Origin: Borrelia sp. HM
GTDB taxonomy: Bacteria > Spirochaetota > Spirochaetia > Borreliales > Borreliaceae
Length of the DNA: 64,000 nt
Assembly: GCF_019669085.1 (NCBI RefSeq)
Contig: NZ_AP024401.1
Coordinates: 850,769-914,768, forward strand
Direction of reading: 5' to 3'
The notes under the pieces were generated by a model. The model ran no database searches, was not told the DNA's origin, and saw only the letters and a program-made list of their open reading frames with translations. Of this stretch, positions 38,838-48,849 are shown piece after piece; within the stretch, counting starts at the first letter, position 1; the number at the start of each line of letters is the position of its first letter. The translations under genes and the position numbers were made by a program.

Positions 38838-39656
38838 TTAATTTTTATTGATTATCAAGTTTGTTATAAATTTTTTAACGCTCATCTTATTAACGTTAAA
38901 GTGAAGTTCTAGAGTATTTTGATCTTTGACGCTAGATTGTATCGGACTTGAAACTATTATATTCGTTGTGTTTTTTAATAAAATTGGAATCAATTTTTTT
39001 GAAAAAATTGATAGTATTTCTGGGTTATTAGTATTTAAATAAGATTTTAAGTTATAGTCATTTTCGTTTGCACTATTATTTGCAATGAATATCCCTTTAC
39101 TAAAGGGAATTAGATTTGTTTTTTTTATATTATTTGGCATTAATTTATTGATATCATTGATCAAAATGAATATTTCATTTTGATCAATGATATCAATAAA
39201 TTTTGTTGTTAATATGTTTTCATTTTTGTGAATTGTTGCTTTTTGATTTATTAAAATTCCTTTTTTATTTTTAGTAGGTCTGATATATATATTTGAATTT
39301 TTTATCTTCCATTTTGGATTTGTAAATATATTGCCTTGAGATTCAAAATTTGAGTTTTTTTGTATACCCCAAAATATGTTTTTGGGAAAATTTCCAGTTA
39401 CTATTAATGAAAAAACTTCTGGCTGTTTTGTATAACTTAAGTATAGGTTACCAATAGTATGAAGGCCAAGTTTGTATTTGAAGTTAAGTTCATCATAGAT
39501 AAATCTGTTTTTGGATAAGTTTATGTAGACATATACATCTGATGAAGGCTCTAACAACATGATTAAAGATACGTTGTTTTTAGGTTTATGGTAAGTGAAA
39601 GTTTCACATCCTATAATAAAAATACTTAATAAAGTATTGATAATTAATTTTCCCAT
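38838..39656 (-). CDS. Predicted lipoprotein containing a large coding palindrome
   Basis: A 272-aa protein beginning [20 protein letters not shown], with a lipobox-like IIGC (Cys17). The rest has beta-rich segments ([43 protein letters not shown]) and a C-terminal region [21 protein letters not shown]; no family is recognised. Residues around [19 protein letters not shown] are encoded by a perfect inverted repeat (39142-39202). The start codon lies within the last codons of ileS (13-nt overlap), so it is probably translated from the ileS mRNA. Confidence 0.72.
   Translation of the reverse strand: MGKLIINTLLSIFIIGCETFTYHKPKNNVSLIMLLEPSSDVYVYINLSKNRFIYDELNFKYKLGLHTIGNLYLSYTKQPEVFSLIVTGNFPKNIFWGIQKNSNFESQGNIFTNPKWKIKNSNIYIRPTKNKKGILINQKATIHKNENILTTKFIDIIDQNEIFILINDINKLMPNNIKKTNLIPFSKGIFIANNSANENDYNLKSYLNTNNPEILSIFSKKLIPILLKNTTNIIVSSPIQSSVKDQNTLELHFNVNKMSVKKFITNLIINKN
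39142..39202. repeat. Perfect 29-bp inverted repeat, 3-nt loop, inside a coding sequence
   Basis: Bases 39142-39170 and 39174-39202 are exact reverse complements (29 nt each), separated by TAT at 39171-39173. The outer arm begins AATTTATTGATATCATTG. The repeat is in frame within the lipoprotein gene, so both arms are translated (giving ...FIDIIDQNE and ILINDINK... on either side of the centre). Such a stem would form a very stable mRNA hairpin or a DNA cruciform. Confidence 0.95.
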
Positions 39657-42600
39657 TTTGCAATACCTATATTAATTAACATTTCATCGTCAATTTCTAC
39701 TTTTGTTATTGCCTTTTCTTTATTGATTTCTATTTTAAATGTTAAAGTTTCAGTTTGAATGTAGCTTTCAAATTGAGTTATTATTTTTTTTAATATTTCA
39801 TTATTATCTATATATAGTATGATTCGATCACTAACGTTGAAGTTATTTTCCTTTCTTAAATTTTGTACTTTTCTTATTAGTTCTCTTGATAAGCCTTCTA
39901 AATATAATTCTTCTGTTATTAGTGAATTTAGAGCAATTGTAACAGAATCTTCGTTAATTACTTTTAAATTTTCTCTTTCTTGTCTTTCCAAGATTATATC
40001 TTTTAGTGTAATGTCATATGTATGTTCTTTGATTTTAATTATATATTTATTACCTTTGATTATTTTTAATATGTCTTCGTTATTTAGATTCATTATCTTT
40101 GATGCTATTACTTTCATATTTTGACCAAGTTTACTTCCAAGTTCTTTAAAATTTGCTTTTGCTTTGTAAGTTACCAGTTCTTCTTCATTGAATTTTATTT
40201 CGATTTCTTTTGCGTTAATTTCTTCAAGTATTATTTCTTTCATTTCACTTAGTATTTGTTGTTCTTTATGATTCTTGGTAACAACATAGATTGTGCTGAT
40301 AGGTTTTCGTATTTTAATATTATGATATGCCCTTAGTGCTCTTGCAAGAGAGAGAACTTTTCTTGTAAAATTCATTTTTTCTTCAAGATCTATATTAATC
40401 AGTTCTTCAATTTCTTGTGGATATTCGTTTAGATGTATTGATTCTTTTTCATCTTTTGCTTTCAAATTTTGATAAATTTCTTCTGTTAGGAAAGGTATAA
40501 ATGGTGCAAGCATCAACATTAAATTTTTGAGTGTGTAATATAAAGTTTCATATGCATCAAGTTTGTCATTGTCATTTTCAGATTTCCAAAATCTTCTTCT
40601 TGATCTTCTTATATACCAATTATTTAATTTGTCTATAAATGCAATAAGTTCTGCTATTGATTTTGTTAAGTTATATTGATCTATTTCTTTGTTTAAAATT
40701 TTTTTTAGGCTTTCAGTTTCGCTAATTATCCATTTATCAAGTATATTAGTTTTATGTAAATTTGTGTTATTGTTAGGTTCAAATTTGTCAATTATTGCAT
40801 AAGTTATGAAAAATGAATAAGCGTTCCAAATAGGTATTATAATATTTTTTAAAACATCTTTAACTCCATCATCACTGTACTTTAAGTCATCAGCCTTGAT
40901 TACAGGACTCATTACTAAGTAAAGTCTTAAAGCATCAGCTCCAAATGTATTTATTACTTCCATTGGATCTGTATAATTTCTAAGTGATTTTGACATTTTT
41001 CTTCCATCACTAGATAATACAAGTCCATTAACTATTACATTTTTAAACGCTGTATTTTCAAAAAGTGCAGTTCCTAAGATTGTTAGTGTATAAAACCATC
41101 CTCTTGTTTGGTCTAATCCTTCTGCAATAAAGTCAGCAGGAAAAATATTATTAAATTTATCTTTATCTTTAAATGGATAATGTTTGCTTGCATAAGGCAT
41201 AGAGCCAGATTCAAACCAACAGTCTAAAACCTCACTTGTTCTAACGTATACACCACCATATTCACTAGGCCAGGTTATTTTATCGACTTTATCTTTATGC
41301 AAATCGTTAATCTTTTGACCCGATCTTTTTTCAAGTTCTTCTTTAGATCCTATACATATTTTGTTTCCTGTTTTTGAGCATACCCAAATTGGTATTGGAT
41401 TGCCCCAAAATCTGTTTCTACTTATTGCCCAGTCTCGAGCATTTTCTAGCCATTTGCCAAATCTTCCTTTTTTTAAATGTGAGGGCATCCAATTTATTTG
41501 TTCATTTGATTTTATAAGTTTTTCTTTTATTGCTTCAATGTTTACAAACCATGAGCTTATTGGTCTATAAATTAGAGGTGAATTTGTTCTGTAGCAAAAT
41601 GGATACCTGTGTAGGAAGTTTTCTCTTTTAAATAGTAAATTCATTGATTTTAATTTTTCTATTATTTTGTTATCTGCATCTTTAACAAATAATCCTTCAA
41701 AATCTTTTACTTCGTTTGTAAAGCGGCATTCGGCATCTATAGGCGCTATTATATCAGTTTTTGTTTTACTTTTAAGTATTTTATAATCTTCTTCTCCAAA
41801 TGGTGCTATATGTACTATTCCTGTTCCATCATCAGTTGTGACATATTGTGCTGTATGAATTTTGAAGGCTCCTTTATCCTGTTGTTTTAAAAAGTAGTCA
41901 AATATAGGCTCATATTCGAGTCCTTCAATGTGTTTTCCCTTGAATTGTTCTATTATTGTGTATGTTTTTTCATCTTTATAATAGTGATCTAATCTGTTTG
42001 TGCCTATGATGAATGTTTCATTTTTTTCCTTATCAAATATTTTAGAATATTCTATATCTTGACCAACTGCAATACCAAGATTTGTAGGTAATGTCCAAGG
42101 GGTTGTTGTCCATGCAAGTAGATATTCATTTCTATTTTTAATTTTAAACTTTATAGTTAGTGATGGATCATTAACCTCTCTATATTCGCCAAGGTTTACC
42201 TCAAAATTTGATAGAGGAGTTGCAAGTTTTGGAGAGTATGGTAATACATAGTAACTTTCATAAATTAATCCTTTATTATAAAGTTTTTGAAATACCCACC
42301 ATACAGATTCCATAAAGGTTACATCCATTGTTTTGTAATGATTCTCAAAATCAACCCATCTACCTAGTCTTAAAATTGTTTTTTGCCATTCTTTTGTATA
42401 TCTTAGAACTATCTTTTTGCATTCTGCATTAAATTTTTCGATTCCATATTTTTCTATTTCATATCTTCCAGATATTTTTAAAGATTTCTCTACTTCATAT
42501 TCCACAGGTAAACCATGAGTATCCCATCCAAAATATCTTTTAACATATTTGCCTTTCATTGTTTTATATCTTGGAATTATGTCTTTGATCGTATTTGGAA

Positions 42601-42778
42601 CAAAATGCCCAAAATGTGGAAGTCCTGTTGCAAATGGTGGTCCATCATAGAATATAAATTCTTCACAATCTTCTCTTTGTTGCATGGATTTTTCAAAAAT
42701 TTTATTGTCATTCCAAAATTTCAATATTTTTTCTTCTATTTTAGGAAAATCCACTTTATTTTCTACTTTTTTGAACAT
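39644..42778 (-). CDS. ileS: Isoleucyl-tRNA synthetase (long, eukaryote-like type)
   Basis: Class I synthetase charging tRNA-Ile. The 1044-aa protein has the HIGH-equivalent in [19 protein letters not shown], the editing (CP1) domain with [21 protein letters not shown] and [16 protein letters not shown], and [12 protein letters not shown]. The signature KMSKS is at 594-598, followed by the anticodon-binding region ([11 protein letters not shown]) and a long C-terminal extension. The length and wording fit the eukaryote-like IleS class found in Borrelia, often less sensitive to mupirocin (family knowledge, not shown here). Adjacent genes on the same strand are the Clp ATPase upstream and the lipoprotein downstream. 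Confidence 0.97.
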   Translation of the reverse strand: MFKKVENKVDFPKIEEKILKFWNDNKIFEKSMQQREDCEEFIFYDGPPFATGLPHFGHFVPNTIKDIIPRYKTMKGKYVKRYFGWDTHGLPVEYEVEKSLKISGRYEIEKYGIEKFNAECKKIVLRYTKEWQKTILRLGRWVDFENHYKTMDVTFMESVWWVFQKLYNKGLIYESYYVLPYSPKLATPLSNFEVNLGEYREVNDPSLTIKFKIKNRNEYLLAWTTTPWTLPTNLGIAVGQDIEYSKIFDKEKNETFIIGTNRLDHYYKDEKTYTIIEQFKGKHIEGLEYEPIFDYFLKQQDKGAFKIHTAQYVTTDDGTGIVHIAPFGEEDYKILKSKTKTDIIAPIDAECRFTNEVKDFEGLFVKDADNKIIEKLKSMNLLFKRENFLHRYPFCYRTNSPLIYRPISSWFVNIEAIKEKLIKSNEQINWMPSHLKKGRFGKWLENARDWAISRNRFWGNPIPIWVCSKTGNKICIGSKEELEKRSGQKINDLHKDKVDKITWPSEYGGVYVRTSEVLDCWFESGSMPYASKHYPFKDKDKFNNIFPADFIAEGLDQTRGWFYTLTILGTALFENTAFKNVIVNGLVLSSDGRKMSKSLRNYTDPMEVINTFGADALRLYLVMSPVIKADDLKYSDDGVKDVLKNIIIPIWNAYSFFITYAIIDKFEPNNNTNLHKTNILDKWIISETESLKKILNKEIDQYNLTKSIAELIAFIDKLNNWYIRRSRRRFWKSENDNDKLDAYETLYYTLKNLMLMLAPFIPFLTEEIYQNLKAKDEKESIHLNEYPQEIEELINIDLEEKMNFTRKVLSLARALRAYHNIKIRKPISTIYVVTKNHKEQQILSEMKEIILEEINAKEIEIKFNEEELVTYKAKANFKELGSKLGQNMKVIASKIMNLNNEDILKIIKGNKYIIKIKEHTYDITLKDIILERQERENLKVINEDSVTIALNSLITEELYLEGLSRELIRKVQNLRKENNFNVSDRIILYIDNNEILKKIITQFESYIQTETLTFKIEINKEKAITKVEIDDEMLINIGIAKWEN

Positions 42779-45018
42779 AATATTTCCTTTTGTTTTATTT
42801 TTATATTATATTGTTCTAAATATACTGTTATTAGATTGGTATTAGGATTTTGAAAGATTTGATTTACAATTTTTTCTTCTATTTTTTCTTTTATTGCATT
42901 TAAAATACTTCTTGCTCCAGAATTTTTGTCATAATATTTTTTGATTATATAATTTTTAAGAGCTTCATCAATTTTTACTTGTATTTTTTTTAAGCTAAAT
43001 TTTTTAGTAAGTTCTTTGCAATAATTATTATAAATTATGCTTGTGTCTTCTTCATTTAAAACATTAAGGATTATTTTTTTTTGTATTTTATCTAATAGCG
43101 ATGAGTTGAATCGTCTTTTGAGTTCATTGTTGATTTCGCTTTTAAAATTTCTATTATTATCTGTATTATTAAATCCAATACTTCCTTTGCCAAGTAGTAT
43201 TTTAGAACCAATAGACGTAGTTAGAATAATAATGGCATTTTTAAAGGATATTTTATCTTCTTGGTTACTAATCAGCTCTCCATTTTCAAGTATTTGCTCT
43301 ATTGTGTTTAGTACAGAATGATGAGCATTTTCAATATTTTCAAGTATGATACATGTTCTGGGATTATATTTTAATTTATTTGTTAGAATTCCACCGTCAT
43401 TATAGCCAGTATATCCTGGATTTGTCCCTATTAATTTTGATATGGAAATTTCTTCTTTATAGTCTGACATATCTAGTTTTAATATTGAGTTTTGATCTTC
43501 AATCATAGTATTTGATATTTCATTTGCTATGATTGTTTTTCCACTTCCACTTGAACCTATAAGTAGTATTGATGTTAAAGGTTGTGCATTGTTATTGATA
43601 TTGAGTTTTGTTTTAACCATTTCTATAATTATTTCGTTTATTGCATATTCTTGTCCTATAATTTTTTCTTTTATATATGCCGCTTTTTTTTTAAGTGTAT
43701 TGATTTCTTCCTTGATATTAGATCTTATTTTAATACTTAATAGTTCATCTGTTGCTCTTTTAATGTCTTCGCCACTGACTATTTTTTGATTGACTTCCTT
43801 TTGTTTTTTCTGAGCTCCAGCAATGTCGATTAAATCGATTGCTTTGTCAGGAAATCTTTTGTTAATTAAATATTGTGATGATAGATTTATCACACTTTCT
43901 ATGGCTTCTTTTTCATAAGTAACACCGTGGTAGTCTTCAAAATTCTTTATTATACTGTTGATTATATTTAGTGTTTCTTTTTCATTAGGTTCTTTAATTG
44001 ATATTGTTTGAAATCTTCTAATAAATGCTTTGTCTTTAGATATATGTTTTCTATATTCATCATAAGTTGTTGCACCTATAATTTGTATTTCAGAGCGAGA
44101 TAAAACAGGCTTTAAAATATTTGCTGCATCAATGGAACCTTCAGAATTTCCAGCTCCTATTAAAGTGTGTATTTCATCGATAAATATTATTATGTTTTTA
44201 TTGTTTTTAATTGACTTGATGATATTATTTAATCTTTCTTCAAATTCACCTCTATATTTTGTGCCTGATACTAAATCAGAAGTATCAATTTGTAGTATTA
44301 CTTTATTTTTTAGTTGGCCCTTGATTTCTTTATTTGCAATTTTGATGGCTAGTCCTTCAACGATTGCCGTTTTTCCAACTCCAGGTTCTCCTATTAGAAT
44401 CGTGTTATTTTTATTTCGTCTTTCAAGCACATTTATTAGTGCTTGGATTTCTTTTTCACGCCCGATTAAAGGATCAAGTTTTTTTTCTTTTGCAAGTATT
44501 GTTAGATTTTTAACATATTTGTTTATTTCAAAGTATTCATTTGCAAGTCTTATTTCATCGTCAAAGTCTTTATATGTTTCAATTAATCTTATTTTATCTA
44601 CGCTAGTGATTATATTTTCGTCTTTAAAGTTAAAGCTCAATTTATTAAGTTTGTATTTTTTTAAAAGTTTTTTCGTTTTTAATATTTGATAAAAGATTTC
44701 TTTGATTCCTATAGAAGTTTTAGATTTGAACTCTTTTTTAGTTTTTTCAATAAGAATAAAGATTTCTCTGTTTATTTTTGGAATCATAATTTCGTTAATT
44801 CCGAGTAGAACTTTTTCTAATTTTTCTATTTCATATAGTGTGTCTTGTTTGATATTTTTTAATGTTTTGGTATCTAGATTTTTTATTTCAGATTTTTTAG
44901 GATAAATTAGTATAGACATTAATAGATGCCAAGTTGAAACTTCTCTATTTTTATTTTTTCTAGCAACTTCTCTTGCAGATACTTCGACTAGGTTGATTAG
45001 ATTTTCTGCTATATTAAT
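42763..45018 (-). CDS. clpC: ClpA/ClpC-type AAA+ protease ATPase, probable ATT start
   Basis: Double-AAA+ unfoldase that feeds substrates to ClpP. Motifs: D1 Walker [32 protein letters not shown]2 Walker [15 protein letters not shown], and an IGF tripeptide (KGSIGFNN) matching the ClpP-docking loop. There is no long middle domain, so it is ClpA-like in build. The first ATG (44919) lies inside the Clp N-domain. Upstream the frame continues without a stop as [21 protein letters not shown] ... [10 protein letters not shown], the expected N-terminal helix pair. The frame is closed by TAG just above, and the only plausible initiator is ATT 45016-45018. That codon overlaps the preceding gene's TAA by one base and follows GGAG by 10 nt. 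Full length would be 751 aa. The clpC versus clpA name is by convention. Confidence 0.88.
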   Translation of the reverse strand: MNIAENLINLVEVSAREVARKNKNREVSTWHLLMSILIYPKKSEIKNLDTKTLKNIKQDTLYEIEKLEKVLLGINEIMIPKINREIFILIEKTKKEFKSKTSIGIKEIFYQILKTKKLLKKYKLNKLSFNFKDENIITSVDKIRLIETYKDFDDEIRLANEYFEINKYVKNLTILAKEKKLDPLIGREKEIQALINVLERRNKNNTILIGEPGVGKTAIVEGLAIKIANKEIKGQLKNKVILQIDTSDLVSGTKYRGEFEERLNNIIKSIKNNKNIIIFIDEIHTLIGAGNSEGSIDAANILKPVLSRSEIQIIGATTYDEYRKHISKDKAFIRRFQTISIKEPNEKETLNIINSIIKNFEDYHGVTYEKEAIESVINLSSQYLINKRFPDKAIDLIDIAGAQKKQKEVNQKIVSGEDIKRATDELLSIKIRSNIKEEINTLKKKAAYIKEKIIGQEYAINEIIIEMVKTKLNINNNAQPLTSILLIGSSGSGKTIIANEISNTMIEDQNSILKLDMSDYKEEISISKLIGTNPGYTGYNDGGILTNKLKYNPRTCIILENIENAHHSVLNTIEQILENGELISNQEDKISFKNAIIILTTSIGSKILLGKGSIGFNNTDNNRNFKSEINNELKRRFNSSLLDKIQKKIILNVLNEEDTSIIYNNYCKELTKKFSLKKIQVKIDEALKNYIIKKYYDKNSGARSILNAIKEKIEEKIVNQIFQNPNTNLITVYLEQYNIKIKQKEILCSKK

Positions 45019-46729
45019 ATTTTTCTATCTCCATCTTTATATCATTCATTATATCAAAAATATTATTTTTTTGTTCGTATTTTGAATATATGGATACATA
45101 AAATTTGATTTTTGGTTCTGTTCCAGATGGCCTAATAGTTACTTCTGATTCATTTTCTAATAAAAATTTTATTGCATTTGTGGTATGTTTATATTTTGTC
45201 ATATTATATACATTTCCTTTAATGTCAGTTTCTTTTAATGTTTTGTAATCTAACTTTTTAATTATATTAATATTTGCAAATTTTTTTAGGTTTTCTTTTC
45301 TAAATTTTGATATTAATTCTTCTCTTAAAAAATCTCCTTTAGTTCCTTTAAAACTTTTATTAATTACAAAGTCTTTATAGTATCCAAATTCTTTATACAT
45401 TTCTTGAAGATAGTTTCCTATTGTTGTTTGATTTTCTTTTAGTTCAAACATTAAATAGCAAATTCCTTTTATTGCTGAGAATGCATCTTTGTCTCTTGTT
45501 GCATTTCCGATTAGGTATCCATGACTTTCTTCACATCCTAAAATAAATTTTTTGTTTGGCTCTTTTTTTTTTATCTCATCTATTAAGTTTCCTATCCACT
45601 TAAATCCTGTATATGTTCTAAATAATGTTGAATTATATTTTTTTGCTATCTTGTCTAGCATTGGTGTTGTTACAAAAGAAGTTATTACAAATGCGTTTTG
45701 TGGATTATCTTCTCTAGATAATAAGTAATTCATTAAAATACAAGAAATTTGATTCCCATTTAAAATTTTCCATTTTTCTTGAGTTTCATTAAAAGCTATT
45801 CCCATTCTATCAGCGTCTGGGTCAGTTGCAAATGCAATATCACAGTTCTTGTTCTTTGCAAGTTTGATTACTCTTGACATGGCAGACTGATCTTCGGGAT
45901 TAGGGTATTTAATTGTAGGAAATTCTGGGTCGGGATTTATTTGACTAGGTTCAGTTATAAGTTCTACTTTGCTACCTTTAAAGAGTTTATTTATTATTGT
46001 TCCTCCTATTCCATGCAAAGGAGTATATGCTACTTTTAAAGTTATTTTTTTGCTTTTTTCATTAAAATCAGGAAATTCTTCATTTATTTTTTCTATATAT
46101 TGCATATCAATTTCATCATTAATTTCAATTATTGTTTGTTTTTGATTTATGCTTGCTCTATTTGTAAGTATATTCATGATATTAGATGTTTGTTTAATTT
46201 TCAATGTTATTTGTATGTCATGAGGAGGAATTATTTGAGCGCCTCCTTTCCAATATACTTTGTATCCATTATATTCTTTTGTGTTGTGGCTTGATGTTAT
46301 CATTATTCCAATATCGCACTCTAGTTTTCTAACTGTATATGATAATTGGGGTGTTGGTCTTGAATTTTTATATATATGAACTTTAAATTTATTTGCTGCA
46401 AAAATTTTAGCAGTGTCGTATGCAAATTCTTTTGAAAAATATCTTGAATCATAACTTATTACAACTTTAGGATTTTTTGTTATTTCAAGAATATAATTGG
46501 CAATCCCTTGACTTACTTTTTTAACGTTGTAGTTATTGATATAACATGTTCCAGCTCCAATAATATTTCTAATGCCAGCAGTTCCAAATTCTAAATCTTT
46601 GTGAAATCTATTGTAAATTTCCCTTTTGTTATTTTCTTTTAGTAATTTTTTTGCTTCGTCTTTAAAGTATTTGTTTTGTTCAAGTTGGATATATTGTTTT
46701 ACTTTTTTTTCAAGTTGACTATTTTTCAT
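45014..46729 (-). CDS. Phosphoglucomutase/phosphomannomutase family protein
   Basis: A 571-aa alpha-D-phosphohexomutase that interconverts hexose 1- and 6-phosphates. It has the active-site phosphoserine loop IGIMITSSHNTKEYNGYKVYW (Thr where Pro is commoner in SSHNP), the metal-binding FATDPDADRMGIAF, the sugar-binding GCEESHGYLIG and the C-terminal phosphate loop TIRPSGTEPKIKFYVSIY. The length and wording fit the PgcA/PGM2-like group acting on glucose phosphates, but the preferred substrate is uncertain. It is divergent from uvrB across a long palindrome, and its stop overlaps the proposed ATT start of the Clp gene. Confidence 0.93.
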   Translation of the reverse strand: MKNSQLEKKVKQYIQLEQNKYFKDEAKKLLKENNKREIYNRFHKDLEFGTAGIRNIIGAGTCYINNYNVKKVSQGIANYILEITKNPKVVISYDSRYFSKEFAYDTAKIFAANKFKVHIYKNSRPTPQLSYTVRKLECDIGIMITSSHNTKEYNGYKVYWKGGAQIIPPHDIQITLKIKQTSNIMNILTNRASINQKQTIIEINDEIDMQYIEKINEEFPDFNEKSKKITLKVAYTPLHGIGGTIINKLFKGSKVELITEPSQINPDPEFPTIKYPNPEDQSAMSRVIKLAKNKNCDIAFATDPDADRMGIAFNETQEKWKILNGNQISCILMNYLLSREDNPQNAFVITSFVTTPMLDKIAKKYNSTLFRTYTGFKWIGNLIDEIKKKEPNKKFILGCEESHGYLIGNATRDKDAFSAIKGICYLMFELKENQTTIGNYLQEMYKEFGYYKDFVINKSFKGTKGDFLREELISKFRKENLKKFANINIIKKLDYKTLKETDIKGNVYNMTKYKHTTNAIKFLLENESEVTIRPSGTEPKIKFYVSIYSKYEQKNNIFDIMNDIKMEIEKY

Positions 46730-46743
46730 ATTATTTTTTTCTC

Positions 46744-46791
46744 TATTTTATCATTTAAAAATTTATAATTAAATTTTTAAATGATAAAATA
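46744..46791. repeat. Perfect 22-bp-stem palindrome between divergent pgm and uvrB
   Basis: Bases 46744-46765 and 46770-46791 are exact reverse complements with a TAAT centre. It starts only 15 bp before the ATG of the minus-strand phosphohexomutase gene and 63 bp before uvrB. It lies between divergent starts, so it is not a transcription terminator for either gene. A dyad operator or a 5'-leader hairpin for the mutase mRNA are possible. Confidence 0.93.
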
Positions 46792-46854
46792 AGGATGTAG
46801 AATTTATAGAAGTTAGTAATTATATTCAATTATGGTTTTTTACTTGAGGTTTTT

Positions 46855-48816
46855 ATGCAATTTTGTTTAAAGTTTGATTATTCTCCTGCTGGTGATCAAC
46901 CAAAAGCAATTAAAGAAATTAAGCAATCTATTTTACTTAATAATAAGTATCAAACTTTAAAGGGCGTTACAGGTAGTGGCAAAACTTTTACGATAGCTAA
47001 TATTATTAGAGATTTAGATCGTCCTTCTTTGATCATTAGTCATAATAAAACGTTAGCAGCACAACTTTATAGAGAATTTAGAGATTTTTTTCCCAATAAT
47101 GCAGTTGAATACTTTGTTTCCTATTATGATTATTATCAGCCAGAGTCTTATGTTCCTTCAAAAGATTTGTATATAGAAAAAGAAGCTACTATTAATGAAG
47201 AGATTGAGATAAAGCGAATAAGGACGATAACATCTCTTTCCAGAAGGCGAGATGTCATTGTTATTGCTACAGTTTCTTCAATTTATGCATTAGGTTCACC
47301 AGAATTTTTTAAGAATGCGGCTCATGCTTTTTTTGTAGGGCAAAAAATTTCTATTAAAGAGATATCAAAAATTTTTGTTGAGCTTCAGTATGAGCGGACG
47401 CTTATGAATCTTGAACATGATAAGTTTTCTATTAAGGGTGATATTATTGAAGTATGGCCTAGTAATGAACATGGTGATTTTGCATATAGAATTTATTTGG
47501 ATTTTGATGAAATTGTTAGGATAACTAGGATTAGTCCACTTACAAAAAAGGTTTTAGGTTCTACTGATGGATTTACTCTTTTTGCTAAGTCTTACTTTGT
47601 TATTCCTTATGAAAATATATTGAATGCTCTTCCTAAAATATGTAATGATTTAGAAATACAATATCATTATTTAAAGAAAAATGATAAGCTTGTTGAGGCC
47701 GAAAGACTTAGGCAAAGAGTAGAATATGATCTTGAGCTTTTAAGAGAGACTGGATCGTGTCAAGGTATAGAAAATTATTCAAAATATTTTGATCAAAATG
47801 AAATGGGTAGGCCTTATTGTTTATTTGATTTTTTTCCTAAAGATTATTTACTATTTATTGATGAATCTCATGTTACTTTGCCTCAGTTTAGAGGTATGTA
47901 TAATGGAGATTATTCAAGAAAATTAAACCTTGTAAACTTTGGATTTAGACTTCCATCAGCACTTGATAATAGACCACTTAAATATAATGAGTTTGAATCC
48001 TTAATTAATCAGGCTGTCTTTATTTCAGCAACTCCTGGTCTTGAAGAACATGAAAAAAGTAGTGTTATTGTTGAACAAATAATACGTCCCACAGGGCTTG
48101 TTGATCCAGAAATTATGCTTAGAATTTCAGATGGACAGATAGAAGATATTTATAGGGAAATTCAAAAAAGAATAGCTTTAGATGAAAAAGTTTTAATAAC
48201 AACTTTAACTAAAAAAATGGCTGAGGACTTGACAGATTATTTATTAACTCTTGGCATAAAGGCTAGATATCTGCATTCAGAGCTTGATACTATTGAGAGA
48301 GTAGATATTATTACATCTCTTAGAAGATCAGAAATTCATGTTATTGTGGGTATTAACTTGTTAAGGGAAGGTTTAGATATTCCTGAAGTTTCTCTTGTTA
48401 TTATATTAGATGCTGATAAAGTAGGATTTTTAAGATCTACTTCTTCTTTGATTCAAATGATTGGTAGGGCTGCTAGAAACTCAAATGGGTGTGTTATAAT
48501 GTATTATGATCAAATAAGTTATGCAATGCAGGAAGCCATTGATGAAACTAATAGAAGGCGAAATATTCAAATTGAGTACAATAAAAAAAATAATATTATA
48601 CCAAGAACGATTATTAAGAAAGTACAAAATATTTTAGACAAAGAATTAAAAACTGAAACAGTTAATTATGATATTGAAAAGATTAGTTCTGATAAAAAAA
48701 TGTCTCAAAAAGATATTATTATGAAACTTAAGTCTAAACTTGAGGAGGCAGTTAATGATGAACGGTTTGAGGATGCTATTTTGATACGAGATAGAATAAG
48801 AGAGATTTTAAAATGA
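46855..48816 (+). CDS. uvrB: Excinuclease ABC subunit B
   Basis: UvrB verifies damage and loads UvrC in nucleotide excision repair. The 653-aa protein has Walker [17 protein letters not shown] (P-loop 37-44), the beta-hairpin region [39 protein letters not shown], helicase motifs [18 protein letters not shown] and QMIGRAARN, and a C-terminal UVR motif ([24 protein letters not shown]). It is followed 33 nt later by uvrA, a functional pair. No LexA-type operator is apparent upstream; the palindrome there is a different kind of dyad. Confidence 0.98.
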   Translation: MQFCLKFDYSPAGDQPKAIKEIKQSILLNNKYQTLKGVTGSGKTFTIANIIRDLDRPSLIISHNKTLAAQLYREFRDFFPNNAVEYFVSYYDYYQPESYVPSKDLYIEKEATINEEIEIKRIRTITSLSRRRDVIVIATVSSIYALGSPEFFKNAAHAFFVGQKISIKEISKIFVELQYERTLMNLEHDKFSIKGDIIEVWPSNEHGDFAYRIYLDFDEIVRITRISPLTKKVLGSTDGFTLFAKSYFVIPYENILNALPKICNDLEIQYHYLKKNDKLVEAERLRQRVEYDLELLRETGSCQGIENYSKYFDQNEMGRPYCLFDFFPKDYLLFIDESHVTLPQFRGMYNGDYSRKLNLVNFGFRLPSALDNRPLKYNEFESLINQAVFISATPGLEEHEKSSVIVEQIIRPTGLVDPEIMLRISDGQIEDIYREIQKRIALDEKVLITTLTKKMAEDLTDYLLTLGIKARYLHSELDTIERVDIITSLRRSEIHVIVGINLLREGLDIPEVSLVIILDADKVGFLRSTSSLIQMIGRAARNSNGCVIMYYDQISYAMQEAIDETNRRRNIQIEYNKKNNIIPRTIIKKVQNILDKELKTETVNYDIEKISSDKKMSQKDIIMKLKSKLEEAVNDERFEDAILIRDRIREILK

Positions 48817-48849
48817 TAAAATCTTGAAAATTTAGAGGAGTTTATATTT

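Noticed and set aside
44132..44689. 185-codon + strand open frame
   Set aside because: Antisense to the Clp ATPase gene; the translation is Ser/Leu/Phe-rich shadow text with no motif.
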